From the NCBI GenBank assembly GCA_030123565.1, contig CP126122.1, forward strand, positions 3,734,800 to 3,798,799: DNA of 64,000 nucleotides, written 5' to 3'. Under the pieces are notes generated by a model. It saw nothing but the letters and a program-made list of their open reading frames with translations. It ran no database searches and was not told the DNA's origin. Origin of the DNA: Nitrospira sp. (GTDB lineage: Bacteria; Nitrospirota; Nitrospiria; Nitrospirales; Nitrospiraceae). Positions 8,647 to 17,384 of this stretch are shown here, piece by piece (the first letter of the stretch is position 1; every line of letters begins with the position of its first letter). A program made the translations under genes and the position numbers.

Positions 8647-9312
8647 TCATTCCTTCAGCACCGTCAAGGCGCCGGTATCGACGCTGTCGAAGGCGTCCTG
8701 GAGCCGGTGCGTGTAGATCCCGACGATCAAACCCGCCACCAGGACATCGAAGAAGACACCCAGTTCGACGATCAGCGGCATCCCATAGGCAGCCGCGGTC
8801 GCCCCCAGAAATACCCCGTTCTCCATGACCAGGAATCCGACCATTTGCGTGACCGCTTTCTTGCGCGCGATCATGGTAAAAAATCCGATCAAGACGATGG
8901 CCAAGGCAATGGCCAGGGAGTCCCGCGTCAGGAGATATCCCAAGGGAATGATGGGCTGTGTGATGAAGAACGCGACGATCACCAGCGCTCCGCAGATCAA
9001 CAGGCCCGCGGGAACGTTGACGTTCATCACCAGCTCCCGCGACACATTGAGCCGTTCGATGACCTTCCGCAGAATGCGGGGGAGCACGATGACTTTGATG
9101 ACGATCGTAAGAGCCGCCGCGAAATAAATGTGCCGATGGCCGGTCAGAAACGCGACGAGCGCCGCGGTCGCCGCGAGGAAGACCGACTGAAGCGCGAACA
9201 GATCCACGCAGGCGGAAAGACGGCGTTGCGCCACGATGGCAAAACAACAGAGCAGCAGGAGCACCGAGCAGAGGTCTACGAGTTGCGAACCGAGATGAGT
9301 CGAGACCGGCAC
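8647..9312 (-). CDS. Membrane subunit HyfE-like
   Basis: A 221-residue membrane protein with about seven helices. It contains Phe-Leu-Val-Met-Glu-Asn-Gly-Val-Phe-Leu, matching the NuoK-like part of HyfE, including the conserved Glu in a helix. The start is GTG at 9312, four bases after the stop of the HyfC-like gene, with GAGAGGG upstream. It is the linker subunit of the membrane arm. Confidence 0.83.
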   Translation of the reverse strand: MPVSTHLGSQLVDLCSVLLLLCCFAIVAQRRLSACVDLFALQSVFLAATAALVAFLTGHRHIYFAAALTIVIKVIVLPRILRKVIERLNVSRELVMNVNVPAGLLICGALVIVAFFITQPIIPLGYLLTRDSLAIALAIVLIGFFTMIARKKAVTQMVGFLVMENGVFLGATAAAYGMPLIVELGVFFDVLVAGLIVGIYTHRLQDAFDSVDTGALTVLKE

Positions 9313-9316
9313 CGCA

Positions 9317-10264
9317 TCACCCTCTCAACGTATAGAAGAACACCAGCGCGAGCAGCGACAGAATGAACGCCGCGCCCAACAATTCCGGCACTCGAAACAG
9401 CCGCAACTTGGCGAACATCGATTCGATCACGCCGATCACGACGGCGAGGCCGGATACCTTCAGCAGATACACCACGACGCCCAGTGCAACCGACGACGGC
9501 GTCAGGCTCGTCGCAATCCCCCAAGGCGCGAAAACATTCACGATCAAGGTCAGGAACACGAGCAGTTTGATCCCCGCCGCCCATTCCATCAGCGCCAGGT
9601 ACCGTCCGGAATATTCGAGGACCATGGCTTCGTGGATCATCGTCAGCTCGAGGTGCGTCGCGGGATTGTCCACCGGCACGCGGCCGGTCTCCGCAAGGGT
9701 CACGATGAACAGCGCCGCCAGCGCCATCAAATGTGCAGGCGGGGCCAGCACGACTCCTTCCAGCAATGCGGACTTGTGGACGATGGTGCTCAAATTCGTG
9801 GACCCGGCCGTGAGCGCGATGGCCAGGATGGACAGCATCATGGCCGGCTCGGCCAGCGTCGCGACGATGGCTTCACGGCTGCTGCCCATTCCTCCGAACG
9901 CCGATCCGGCATCCAGTCCGGCCAGAATCATGAAGAACGTCCCCAGTGCCAGCAGATAGACAAGTGCGATGATATTGCCGGCGAAATTGAACGGGCTGCG
10001 AGAGACAAACACCGGCATCAACAGGCCCGCCGCGACCGTGGAGGCGAACACGATGTAGGGGGCGGCGGTAAAAATCCAGGACGTGGTCGAGGAGATCACC
10101 GGCTCTTTTCTGAACAACTTGGCCAAGTCGGCATAGGGCTGGAGTACGCCGGCTCCGCGACGGCATTGCAGTCGCGCCTTGACCTTTCGAATCAGCCCGA
10201 CGATGAACGGAGAGAGGGCCAACAACAGGATCAATTGAACGGCGACCAGCAGCACCTGCAGCAT
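9317..10264 (-). CDS. Membrane subunit HyfC/HycD-like (NuoH family)
   Basis: A 315-residue protein with about eight membrane helices. It carries the NuoH/HycD signature Pro-Val-Asp-Asn-Pro-Ala-Thr-His-Leu-Glu-Leu followed by Met-Ile-His-Glu-Ala-Met. This subunit anchors the soluble module and helps form the quinone or redox-coupling chamber in complex I relatives. It lies between the HyfB- and HyfE-like genes in the same operon. Confidence 0.88.
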   Translation of the reverse strand: MLQVLLVAVQLILLLALSPFIVGLIRKVKARLQCRRGAGVLQPYADLAKLFRKEPVISSTTSWIFTAAPYIVFASTVAAGLLMPVFVSRSPFNFAGNIIALVYLLALGTFFMILAGLDAGSAFGGMGSSREAIVATLAEPAMMLSILAIALTAGSTNLSTIVHKSALLEGVVLAPPAHLMALAALFIVTLAETGRVPVDNPATHLELTMIHEAMVLEYSGRYLALMEWAAGIKLLVFLTLIVNVFAPWGIATSLTPSSVALGVVVYLLKVSGLAVVIGVIESMFAKLRLFRVPELLGAAFILSLLALVFFYTLRG

Positions 10265-10349
10265 CGAACGGAATTCCCCTCGTCACTCAATCGCCGGACA
10301 ACCCGGCGCAACCCATTCCCTCATCTTGCGCTTCGCTTCACCCTTGTCC

Positions 10350-12380
10350 CTAGACGGCCCACAGCAACAACAGGACCAGCGTCACAAAAATATAGGCAAG
10401 GTAAAGATGGAGGCTGCCGGCCTGGATGATGCGCAACCGGTCCGCCATCGCCAGCAGAAAGGCCACGACCGGCTTGTACAGATATTTCTCGAAGAGCGGC
10501 TCGATGTGGAATTCGAACCGCTGGTGCTTGATGAAATACTTCGACTGTTCCAGAAACTCCGTCTCCAGTTTCACTGTTGGCCGATAGATGGTCCCGAAAA
10601 CCCGCTTGATCGGTTGGACGAAGCCGGTGGCGGTATATTCCATGCGAGGCGTGAGATTCAGCCCGCAACCCCACGTCTTGTAGTAGCGTATGCGCAGGGG
10701 CTTCCCGATCATCCTGGCCAACAGCAATCCCAAGGCCCCCGATCCGACCAAGAGCGCGGCCAGCACCGGCATCGAAATACTGGAGAACTCCACCGTCACC
10801 GGCGCGACGACCCAGCCGTCGAGCGCCAGCACCTTTGCGCCGATCGCCACCCCCGTCAGTGGACCGGTGATCCGGTCCAGCAAGGGGACGACCAGCATGG
10901 GAGCCAGACCGAGCAGGACACAGGTCCCCGCCAAGAGGCCCATCCCGATGCGCATCGACAGCGGCACTTCCCTCGCATGACGGGCATGCGTACTGCGCGG
11001 CTGCGCCAGAAACGACATGCCGAAGGCCTTCGCAAAGCAGGCCAACGCCAACGCGCCCGTGAGTGCCAGCATCGCAGCGACGATCGGCAACATCAGCTTG
11101 AGAAGCAAGGTGGGCAGCTGGAAGCTGAGAAACAGAGTTTGAAACACCAGCCACTCGCTGACGAATCCATTGGTGGGCGGAAGCGCGGCGATGGACCAGG
11201 CACCGATCAGGAAACAGGCACCGGTCCAGGGCATGCGCCGGAGCAACCCTCCATACTCCTCGATATTTCTCGTGTGGGTGGCGAAGAGAATCGACCCGGC
11301 TCCCATGAAGAGCAGTGCCTTGAACGCCGCGTGATTGATGGTGTGGTAAAGACCGGCCAGCAATCCGAGTGCGGCGAGTTCGTGCAGGCCGTAGGTGTGG
11401 AAGATCATCCCAGCGCCGATCCCCAAGAGAATGATCCCGATGTTTTCCACGCTGTGAAATGCGAGGAGGCTCTTCAAGTCATGCTCCATGAGCGCGTACA
11501 TGACGCCCAGGAGCGCCGACACCGACCCGACCACCAGAATCGTGAAGCCCCACCACCAGGGGAACTGCCCTCCGAGGAAATCAAAATAGACCCGGATGAG
11601 CGCATAGACCGCGGTCTTGATCATGACGCCCGACATCAAGGCCGATACGTGTGACGGGGCGGCCGGGTGCGCATAGGGCAGCCACACATGGAGGGGGACG
11701 ATACCGGCCTTGGCCCCGAATCCAATCAACGCCGTGAAGAAGGCGAGCGATCGCAGGCCTTCGGGCAGCCGTTGGCCAGGATGACGGAAGCCCTCGAAGG
11801 AGAAGGAACCGGTTTCCTGGAACAGGATCAAAAACGTCAGGATGATGAACGCCGTCCCGACATGCGTCATGATCAGATAAAACAATCCCGCTTCGCGCAC
11901 GCCGGGCTGTTCGTACTCCGTCACCACCAAGGCATAGGAGAGCAGAGACATCATCTCCCACAGGATCAGAAAGAAGAATCCGTTGTCGGCAAGGACCACC
12001 AGGGTCATGGAGAGCAAAAATCCGTTCAGGAGGGAGCCGATCGCCGCGAGCGACAACCGGCCGGTGAACTCAGCCATGTAACCGAGCGCATAGATCGAAG
12101 CGGCCAGACCGACCAGCGAGATGGTCAGGACGAAGAAGGCCGCCAGCGGATCCAGGCGAAGCGCAAAGATCAGATAGGGAATGTTGGAGGAAAGCGAAAC
12201 GGTCAGGGGATCGGCTGCGAGGAGTCCAATGACGCCCAGGGCCAGTCCGACGACTCCCCCTGCAGCGGCGCAACCATGGGCCAGAAGATTCTGCAGGTCG
12301 GGACGCCCCGGTATGCACAAGGGCGCGAGCCCTCCGAGGAGGTAACAGACTAGAAGAACGGTCAAAAGGGTGGCCATCAC
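10350..12380 (-). CDS. Antiporter-like subunit HyfB (NuoL family)
   Basis: A 676-residue polytopic membrane protein with about sixteen helices, the first gene of the operon. The Mrp/NuoL family core is visible (His-Ser-Val-Glu-Asn-Ile-Gly-Ile and Thr-Ile-Asn-His-Ala-Ala-Phe-Lys-Ala-Leu-Leu-Phe), with a C-terminal extension ending in a final helix. The frame opens with GTG at 12380 directly followed by ATG at 12377; either could be the start. It probably pumps ions in the complex encoded down to 4881. Confidence 0.88.
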   Translation of the reverse strand: MMATLLTVLLVCYLLGGLAPLCIPGRPDLQNLLAHGCAAAGGVVGLALGVIGLLAADPLTVSLSSNIPYLIFALRLDPLAAFFVLTISLVGLAASIYALGYMAEFTGRLSLAAIGSLLNGFLLSMTLVVLADNGFFFLILWEMMSLLSYALVVTEYEQPGVREAGLFYLIMTHVGTAFIILTFLILFQETGSFSFEGFRHPGQRLPEGLRSLAFFTALIGFGAKAGIVPLHVWLPYAHPAAPSHVSALMSGVMIKTAVYALIRVYFDFLGGQFPWWWGFTILVVGSVSALLGVMYALMEHDLKSLLAFHSVENIGIILLGIGAGMIFHTYGLHELAALGLLAGLYHTINHAAFKALLFMGAGSILFATHTRNIEEYGGLLRRMPWTGACFLIGAWSIAALPPTNGFVSEWLVFQTLFLSFQLPTLLLKLMLPIVAAMLALTGALALACFAKAFGMSFLAQPRSTHARHAREVPLSMRIGMGLLAGTCVLLGLAPMLVVPLLDRITGPLTGVAIGAKVLALDGWVVAPVTVEFSSISMPVLAALLVGSGALGLLLARMIGKPLRIRYYKTWGCGLNLTPRMEYTATGFVQPIKRVFGTIYRPTVKLETEFLEQSKYFIKHQRFEFHIEPLFEKYLYKPVVAFLLAMADRLRIIQAGSLHLYLAYIFVTLVLLLLWAV

Positions 12381-12503
12381 GACGCTACCCTGCCCTCACG
12401 CTCAGCATCGCGATGCTCACCGATGGATCAAGAGACACGCCAGCTCTTGCATTTGTCAAAGTACGATGAAACCGGTCGTCTTACCTTTTCATGTATCACC
12501 TTC

Positions 12504-12518
12504 TTGCGTTCTACGCAA
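12504..12518. promoter_or_regulatory. Perfect 6-3-6 palindrome upstream of the hydrogenase-related operon
   Basis: TTGCGT-TCT-ACGCAA is a perfect inverted repeat about 125 bp upstream of the HyfB-like start, in the 244-bp gap 12381-12624 that holds no gene. It could be an operator for the minus-strand operon. No strong sigma-70 boxes were identified next to it. Confidence 0.3.
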
Positions 12519-12624
12519 CTTGACGGCAAGGATCGAACGGCGGCCACGCACCACAGCCTGAGAGCACACTCGCAGGATCACGCGACAGGTGCGGGAAGAT
12601 GGTCACAGCCGGGACGATGGAGGG

Positions 12625-13098
12625 TTACTTGCGCGCGTCTCCCAGCACGCACCAGAGGCGGCGCGTGCCGGACTTTTGATCGGTGACGGCCTGGCCGGAA
12701 AAGAAACTTTGCTGCCAGGCCACGATATCGTCGGTGGGATGGGTAGTGGCCGTCCAGTAGATGCCGGACTTGATGTTACGGAAAGGATGGCCCGCCGGCA
12801 ACGACGGATCCTGTTGCTCGGGATCGACCAACGTTTTAATTTCGTCGATGCTCGGCGCGCGCCAACCCTGCCGGCCGCCCACGGTTTTCGTGGCGCAACG
12901 GGCGAGAGAACGCTCCCATACATCGAAGATGTAATCCGGTTCCCGTTCCCAGACCAAGCCGGTGACACTGTCCTTGACGGCCTCGCCATCGAGGACCAGG
13001 GTAAAGCGCCCCGCCCCTTCTTCGGCCGCAGCCCCACCCGGCAACCAGAGGATGGCTGACAGCGCCGCAATGATCGAGCACCGGATGATGAAGTTCAT
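12625..13098 (-). CDS. Secreted DUF1566 (Lcl C-terminal-like) domain protein
   Basis: A 157-residue protein with an N-terminal signal peptide (about residues 1-25, ...Gly-Gly-Ala-Ala-Ala-Glu). The DUF1566-type core has Gly-Leu-Val-Trp-Glu-Arg, Gly-Trp-Arg-Ala-Pro-Ser-Ile-Asp-Glu-Ile and Tyr-Trp-Thr-Ala-Thr. Such domains occur in exported or surface proteins and have no established activity. A truncated copy lies at 4501-4750 in the same orientation, so the pair brackets the hydrogenase-related operon. Confidence 0.75.
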   Translation of the reverse strand: MNFIIRCSIIAALSAILWLPGGAAAEEGAGRFTLVLDGEAVKDSVTGLVWEREPDYIFDVWERSLARCATKTVGGRQGWRAPSIDEIKTLVDPEQQDPSLPAGHPFRNIKSGIYWTATTHPTDDIVAWQQSFFSGQAVTDQKSGTRRLWCVLGDARK

Positions 13099-13174
13099 AG
13101 GCCGGCAGTGTGCCCGATGTCGAACGTCTTTGCAACGGCGGTCCGGTTTGGAGGAGCGATGACCGGGCGCACCA

Positions 13175-13903
13175 TCACCAGTCCAGTCGCCGATATTGCC
13201 GCCTGAGCAGCACCGCGCCCCAAAGCAGCGCGAGCAACATCAGCACGGTGCCGATGCCGTAGGACAGCCGGGCCAAGCGGTGATCCTGCTGCAACCAACC
13301 GAGCATGGTGAGCAGATTGTTCCAGTCATGGGCATTGACTTCTTGACCGGTAAAGCCGCCGAGCAGCACGAGGTCCATCGCGCGGGCATCGTTGATGTAT
13401 GGCGCAATGTCCATGAAATTTTCGGCCGTCCACCAAAGCGCGACCGAGCCGCCGAATGGATCGCGGGTCTTGAAGAGAAACGCGGCCAGGCAGACGAGCG
13501 GCATGAGGATCTGCCCGAGACTGCCGCCGAGGATGGTCATGAACCGGCCGAACGGCATGAACAGCAGATGGCCCGCTTCGTGAAACGGCAGGTTGATCAG
13601 GTGCAAAAACGATTCACCCGTGTAGTTCGTGTCGAGCGGCGTGGTGACGAATCTCCAGCCCCATAGGGCCAGCAATACAAAGACCAGCACCCGCCCCACG
13701 AAATAGAAGGGATTGACCGACTCCTCCACCGCGAGCAGCCATTCCCGGGCGGGCCACAGTTTGTTCGATTCCTGAGCCGGTGGACGTTGCACCACGGCCT
13801 TTGCGCGTCGTCGCGCTGCGGCAATCTTAGCGAAGATCACGCCGCACCGCTCACAGTGCGATCGACCCTCGCCCTGCTCCCATCCGCATGTCGGACAATG
13901 CAT
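13175..13903 (-). CDS. Membrane zinc-metalloprotease-like protein with N-terminal zinc ribbon
   Basis: A 242-residue protein. Cys3-x-x-Cys6 and Cys17-x-x-Cys20 form a small N-terminal zinc ribbon. About four membrane helices follow, with Phe-His108-Glu109-Ala-Gly-His112 as an HExxH-type zinc site in a helix. This arrangement suggests an intramembrane or membrane-bound metalloprotease. It ends next to a site-2 protease homologue that starts upstream on the same strand (4-bp gap), so the two may act together. No characterised family was recognised. Confidence 0.6.
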   Translation of the reverse strand: MHCPTCGWEQGEGRSHCERCGVIFAKIAAARRRAKAVVQRPPAQESNKLWPAREWLLAVEESVNPFYFVGRVLVFVLLALWGWRFVTTPLDTNYTGESFLHLINLPFHEAGHLLFMPFGRFMTILGGSLGQILMPLVCLAAFLFKTRDPFGGSVALWWTAENFMDIAPYINDARAMDLVLLGGFTGQEVNAHDWNNLLTMLGWLQQDHRLARLSYGIGTVLMLLALLWGAVLLRRQYRRLDW

Positions 13904-13906
13904 CGC

Positions 13907-14866
13907 TCAACGAAGCACGAACGGTTCCCATGAGAACGTCAGCGCAAAAATAACCAGAGCGGCCCATCCGACGAGCACACGGGCGCCCCCCAACTCACGG
14001 TCGGGGTTTCGCACGGGAGGATGGGCCAACCCCATCATGCCGGCCAATCCCACCCACAAGAACCAGCCCTTCCATCCCAGCCAACCGAACAGCATGAGGA
14101 TCGGCACGAGGGCGATGGCGACATTGCGTTGCCTGGACCCCCACAGGGCGTAGGCGACGTGGCCGCCGTCGAGTTGCCCGATCGGAAGCAGGTTGAGCGA
14201 GGTGATGAAGAGCCCGAACCAGGCGGCAAACCCGATCGGATGGAGGACCACATCCGCGGTGGGCGGAAGCGGACCGATCACGAGCCACGAGACGAATTGA
14301 AGGAGCAGCGGTTCTCCGAGGTGGAGGCCGTAACCGGTTTGGACCGGCACCACCGTGGAGAGCCGAAGGCCGATCACCAACGCGATCACCGCCACCACAA
14401 AGCCGGCGATCGGTCCGGCGACTCCGATATCGAACAACGCCCGGCGATCGGTCACCGGGGCCCTCATCCGGATGATGGCGCCGAACGTCCCGACGAAATG
14501 CGGCAACCCCGGTATGAACAGCGGAAGCGACGCCGGCACAGAGTGGATGCGCGAGAGCACATAATGGCCGAGTTCATGGGTCACCAAGATGCCCAGGAGC
14601 GTGGCGGCGAACGGAACTCCCCGCCACAAGGCGCGCGGATCATCGACGAGAAAATTCCAGGGTCCGACCAGCGGATTGCTGTTGGTTTGGTAGGCGCCGG
14701 CCCAGAGCACGGTAAAGACGGTCAAGAGGAACAGCATTCCCGGGAGGATCACACTGGAGAAGAGCGGCCGCTCTTCTTCGCCCCACTCATCCTCTTCGCT
14801 GTCCTCCACCGAGGCAGGAGTCGGCTCATCCGAAAACCGGCTCTCATCCGACTCGTCACGGCTCAT
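13907..14866 (-). CDS. Site-2 protease-like membrane metalloprotease (M50 family)
   Basis: A 319-residue membrane protein with an acidic soluble N-terminal tail (residues 1-35). His97-Glu98-Leu-Gly-His101 is the zinc motif, and Leu-Asn-Leu-Leu-Pro-Ile-Gly-Gln-Leu-Asp-Gly-Gly near residue 230 supplies the third metal ligand as in M50 proteases. It is a candidate for regulated intramembrane proteolysis; the substrate is unknown. It starts 15 bp from the stop of the upstream metallo-beta-lactamase gene. Confidence 0.8.
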   Translation of the reverse strand: MSRDESDESRFSDEPTPASVEDSEEDEWGEEERPLFSSVILPGMLFLLTVFTVLWAGAYQTNSNPLVGPWNFLVDDPRALWRGVPFAATLLGILVTHELGHYVLSRIHSVPASLPLFIPGLPHFVGTFGAIIRMRAPVTDRRALFDIGVAGPIAGFVVAVIALVIGLRLSTVVPVQTGYGLHLGEPLLLQFVSWLVIGPLPPTADVVLHPIGFAAWFGLFITSLNLLPIGQLDGGHVAYALWGSRQRNVAIALVPILMLFGWLGWKGWFLWVGLAGMMGLAHPPVRNPDRELGGARVLVGWAALVIFALTFSWEPFVLR

Positions 14867-14881
14867 GCAACGCCTCTGACT

Positions 14882-15718
14882 TTACGTCGCGAACGGGTTG
14901 TGGAGCAATTCTTCCTCAACGGTTGTCGCCGGCCCGTGTCCGGGATAGAGCAGCGTGTCATGGGGGAGCGTCAGCACCCGCCGGCGGACCGAGTCCAGAT
15001 GAGTCTGGTAGAGCCCGGCCGGATTCGAACGGCCGATCGAACCGGCGAACAGGGTATCACCCACGAAACAGATCGGTCGGCCCGCCTGCTCCACGCGATA
15101 ACAGATCCCGCCCGGCGTATGGCCCGGCGTCGTCATGAACCGCACCGTCAGGCCACCGACCTGCAGCAGCTTACCATCCCCCGGCACCTTCAGGACCTCG
15201 TGCGACGGGCGCCAACCGAGGAGAGCGAGATCGTCCGGACCGAGATAGACAGGCACAGGCACGGCCTTCAAGATATTCTCGATGCCCTCGGCATGGTCGG
15301 AATGGCCGTGGGTCAGACAGATCGCACGCAGCCGGAGATTCCGCCGTGCGAGGAGGTCCAACATCGCAGTGGGGTTGTAGGCAGTATCAATCACGATGGC
15401 TTCGCCACGATCGTGCACGACGTAACCCTTGACCTCGTAGCCGCCGATCGAACCCAGCACGGTCTCGAGATGGGGGACCGATGCGGGCAGCGCCTGAGGG
15501 GTCCAACCATCGGCGACTTGCACAAGGGGGTCCGCCCTCAGGCCGAGCGCCTGGGCCACGGCTGATACCTGCTCGCGACGACGCGGGACATGGCCCCGTT
15601 CGAGCTCAGTCCATTCAGATTCGGACACACCGCTCGCGCGCGCCACGTCGGCAATCGTTCGCCGCTGGCCCATGCGGGCCTTCTTAATAATGTCAGATAG
15701 TTCGTCTTCGAGAGGCAT
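14882..15718 (-). CDS. HTH domain fused to metallo-beta-lactamase-fold hydrolase
   Basis: A 278-residue fusion. Residues about 5-70 form an XRE-like helix-turn-helix (Thr-Ile-Ala-Asp-Val-Ala-Arg-Ala-Ser-Gly-Val-Ser). The rest is a glyoxalase II-like metallo-beta-lactamase domain with Thr-His-Gly-His-Ser-Asp-His, Pro-Gly-His-Thr-Pro-Gly-Gly, Val-Gly-Asp-Thr-Leu-Phe and Tyr-Pro-Gly-His-Gly. The metal ligands are complete, so a hydrolase is expected. The DNA-binding part suggests a regulatory role, or may be a protein-interaction module. Confidence 0.8.
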   Translation of the reverse strand: MPLEDELSDIIKKARMGQRRTIADVARASGVSESEWTELERGHVPRRREQVSAVAQALGLRADPLVQVADGWTPQALPASVPHLETVLGSIGGYEVKGYVVHDRGEAIVIDTAYNPTAMLDLLARRNLRLRAICLTHGHSDHAEGIENILKAVPVPVYLGPDDLALLGWRPSHEVLKVPGDGKLLQVGGLTVRFMTTPGHTPGGICYRVEQAGRPICFVGDTLFAGSIGRSNPAGLYQTHLDSVRRRVLTLPHDTLLYPGHGPATTVEEELLHNPFAT

Positions 15719-15761
15719 TTATCTTAACTTTTGCCTTCAGCACAACTGCTAGCGCCATCAG

Positions 15762-16271
15762 CTATAGACCATGGACTATCAGTTCTTTCTTCCAGGCCGC
15801 CACCATCGAAGGATCCACATCAACCAGGATCACGGATCGTAACCACCGCGGACCGAATGTCCTGACCTCCTGGACCATCTTCACCGCCGCATCGTGCGGC
15901 GTCACGCCACCGACCCCGGTCCCCATCCCGGGGATCGCGATCGATGCGAAGGCTTTTTCATCGGCCAGTTCCAGCGCTGCCTTGGTCGCCAGCGCGACGT
16001 TCTGGGCAGGAACCCGTATGCCAGGCTCCGCCATCGTCGGAGCGTGGATGATCCCCTTGAACTTCGTCTTCCCGCCGGATGTCAGCACCGCCTGCCCAAC
16101 GGGAATCGGCGCCTGCGCTCGAGCCTGATCTTCGACATCCTGCCCCGCTGCCTGCTTGATCACCCCTGCCACGCCTCCGCCCATGATGCCATGACTGTTG
16201 GCGGCATTCACAATGACGTCCGCCTCGGCTTCAAGGATGCTGCCCTGGATCACAGAGATGACTACGGACAA
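15762..16271 (-). CDS. Macrodomain protein (ADP-ribose/O-acetyl-ADP-ribose binding or hydrolysing)
   Basis: A 169-residue macrodomain. Val-Asn-Ala-Ala-Asn-Ser and Gly-Gly-Gly-Val-Ala lie near the N terminus, and Gly-Thr-Gly-Val-Gly-Gly is the later phosphate loop. Macrodomains bind ADP-ribose, and several remove it from proteins or from O-acetyl-ADP-ribose. The frame opens with TTG at 16271, with GGAG a few bases upstream; no better start is present before the motif. Confidence 0.8.
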   Translation of the reverse strand: MSVVISVIQGSILEAEADVIVNAANSHGIMGGGVAGVIKQAAGQDVEDQARAQAPIPVGQAVLTSGGKTKFKGIIHAPTMAEPGIRVPAQNVALATKAALELADEKAFASIAIPGMGTGVGGVTPHDAAVKMVQEVRTFGPRWLRSVILVDVDPSMVAAWKKELIVHGL

Positions 16272-16307
16272 TGTTCGCTCCGTCCTATCGTCCTGCTCCT
16301 CGCAATA

Positions 16308-16601
16308 TTAACTCAGACCGGCGATGATCCGGCGATAGTCGTCTTCGGAAAAGGTTTTGAGCGTCGTAGATCGCACATTTCCCAACGAGCCGAGCTTGAG
16401 TGCGAAGCCGGCCAGTTTATCGTTATTGGGCATGTCAACCACCAGCACCAGATCATATGGCCCCAGCGTCAAATAAAACGCTTTGACCTCGCCGCCCAGA
16501 TCCTTGGCGAGCTTCTTCACGGCGTCCAACCGCTTGGGAGAGTCCTTCACATTCTTGATTCCCTGATCCGTCCAATTGAGGAGCATCACATAGGTGACCA
16601 T
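16308..16601 (-). CDS. GYD domain protein
   Basis: A 97-residue small alpha/beta protein of the GYD family. It contains Leu-Gly-Pro-Tyr-Asp-Leu-Val-Leu-Val in place of the Gly-Tyr-Asp motif that names the family, and the typical Val-Thr-Tyr-Val-Met-Leu-Leu-Asn-Trp-Thr-Asp-Gln-Gly start. The family resembles dimeric ferredoxin-like sensors, but no activity is established. Confidence 0.8.
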   Translation of the reverse strand: MVTYVMLLNWTDQGIKNVKDSPKRLDAVKKLAKDLGGEVKAFYLTLGPYDLVLVVDMPNNDKLAGFALKLGSLGNVRSTTLKTFSEDDYRRIIAGLS

Positions 16602-16667
16602 GGCGGCCTCCTCTCATCCATTTCATCGCGGACGACAATAACAGGAAGACCTTTTCTTGTTCTCGCG

Positions 16668-17384
16668 TTACTTTCTTATCGTCATGGTGGATTGTCTAGG
16701 ATGACCTGGATGACCCAGACGCGGATAAGGAGCAGGATCCCAGCTAAAACGCTCGCCATACATCGAAACTAATCTGACAAAGGCAGGAACTATCCGCGAA
16801 ATGAAGAGCACCCCCGTCTCAAGAGATTCCCACCCCTTCGATCTTCTGCCGTAAGTGACGCTGCCATGCATGATCTGATTTCGAAGTACCTTGAGTCGTT
16901 CAAAAGAGGATGTTAGAAACGGGTGATAAGAAGCTGCCACAAGACTTGCATGAACATGCACCCATTCTTCCTCGATCATATTTTCCAAATCAAGAATATG
17001 AAATCGCTGCTCCCAATAACGTCGATCTAGGAAATAGTCTCGAATCAACTTTTCTCCGAGTCTCTTCATTTCTGGGAGGTCGATGGTAGTTTGAATAATC
17101 TGTGTGCCTTCGTCCAGGTCCCATCTAGACATCTTTGTAACCTTATCTAGGAACGCCTTGATCTCCGAGCCCTTCTCTTTATCTGGATTGTCTTGGTTAT
17201 TCTTAGGATGTCTGCCATAGAGACAATTCAGTGCGATCCAGTAAAAAATGAACCGCTCGTGTTCTCGCGCGGAGACGACCGCCACATCCTCTGAAATGTT
17301 CTTCGTTTCACGCGCAGGAATCGAACCAGCAATCTGAATCCAAGATCTAGCCCTCTCCAAACGAATCTCCAGATTCGGATCCAT
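16668..17384 (-). CDS. HEPN-like protein overlapping a glycosylase-like gene
   Basis: A 238-residue mostly helical protein with Arg168-Asn-Gln-Ile-Met-His173, matching the Rx4H motif of HEPN ribonucleases. Its start overlaps the end of the uracil-DNA-glycosylase-like gene by 38 bp, with GGAGG nine bases before the ATG. The base composition is visibly more AT-rich than the flanks, which suggests acquisition. HEPN proteins often act in toxin-antitoxin or phage-defence systems; that role here is inferred. Whole-protein family membership was not recognised. Confidence 0.6.
   Translation of the reverse strand: MDPNLEIRLERARSWIQIAGSIPARETKNISEDVAVVSAREHERFIFYWIALNCLYGRHPKNNQDNPDKEKGSEIKAFLDKVTKMSRWDLDEGTQIIQTTIDLPEMKRLGEKLIRDYFLDRRYWEQRFHILDLENMIEEEWVHVHASLVAASYHPFLTSSFERLKVLRNQIMHGSVTYGRRSKGWESLETGVLFISRIVPAFVRLVSMYGERFSWDPAPYPRLGHPGHPRQSTMTIRK

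Noticed and set aside
17308..17335. GGTTCGATTCC on the minus strand resembling a tRNA T-arm
   Set aside because: No acceptor stem, D-arm or anticodon arm can be built around it, and it lies within the coding frame of the HEPN-like protein.
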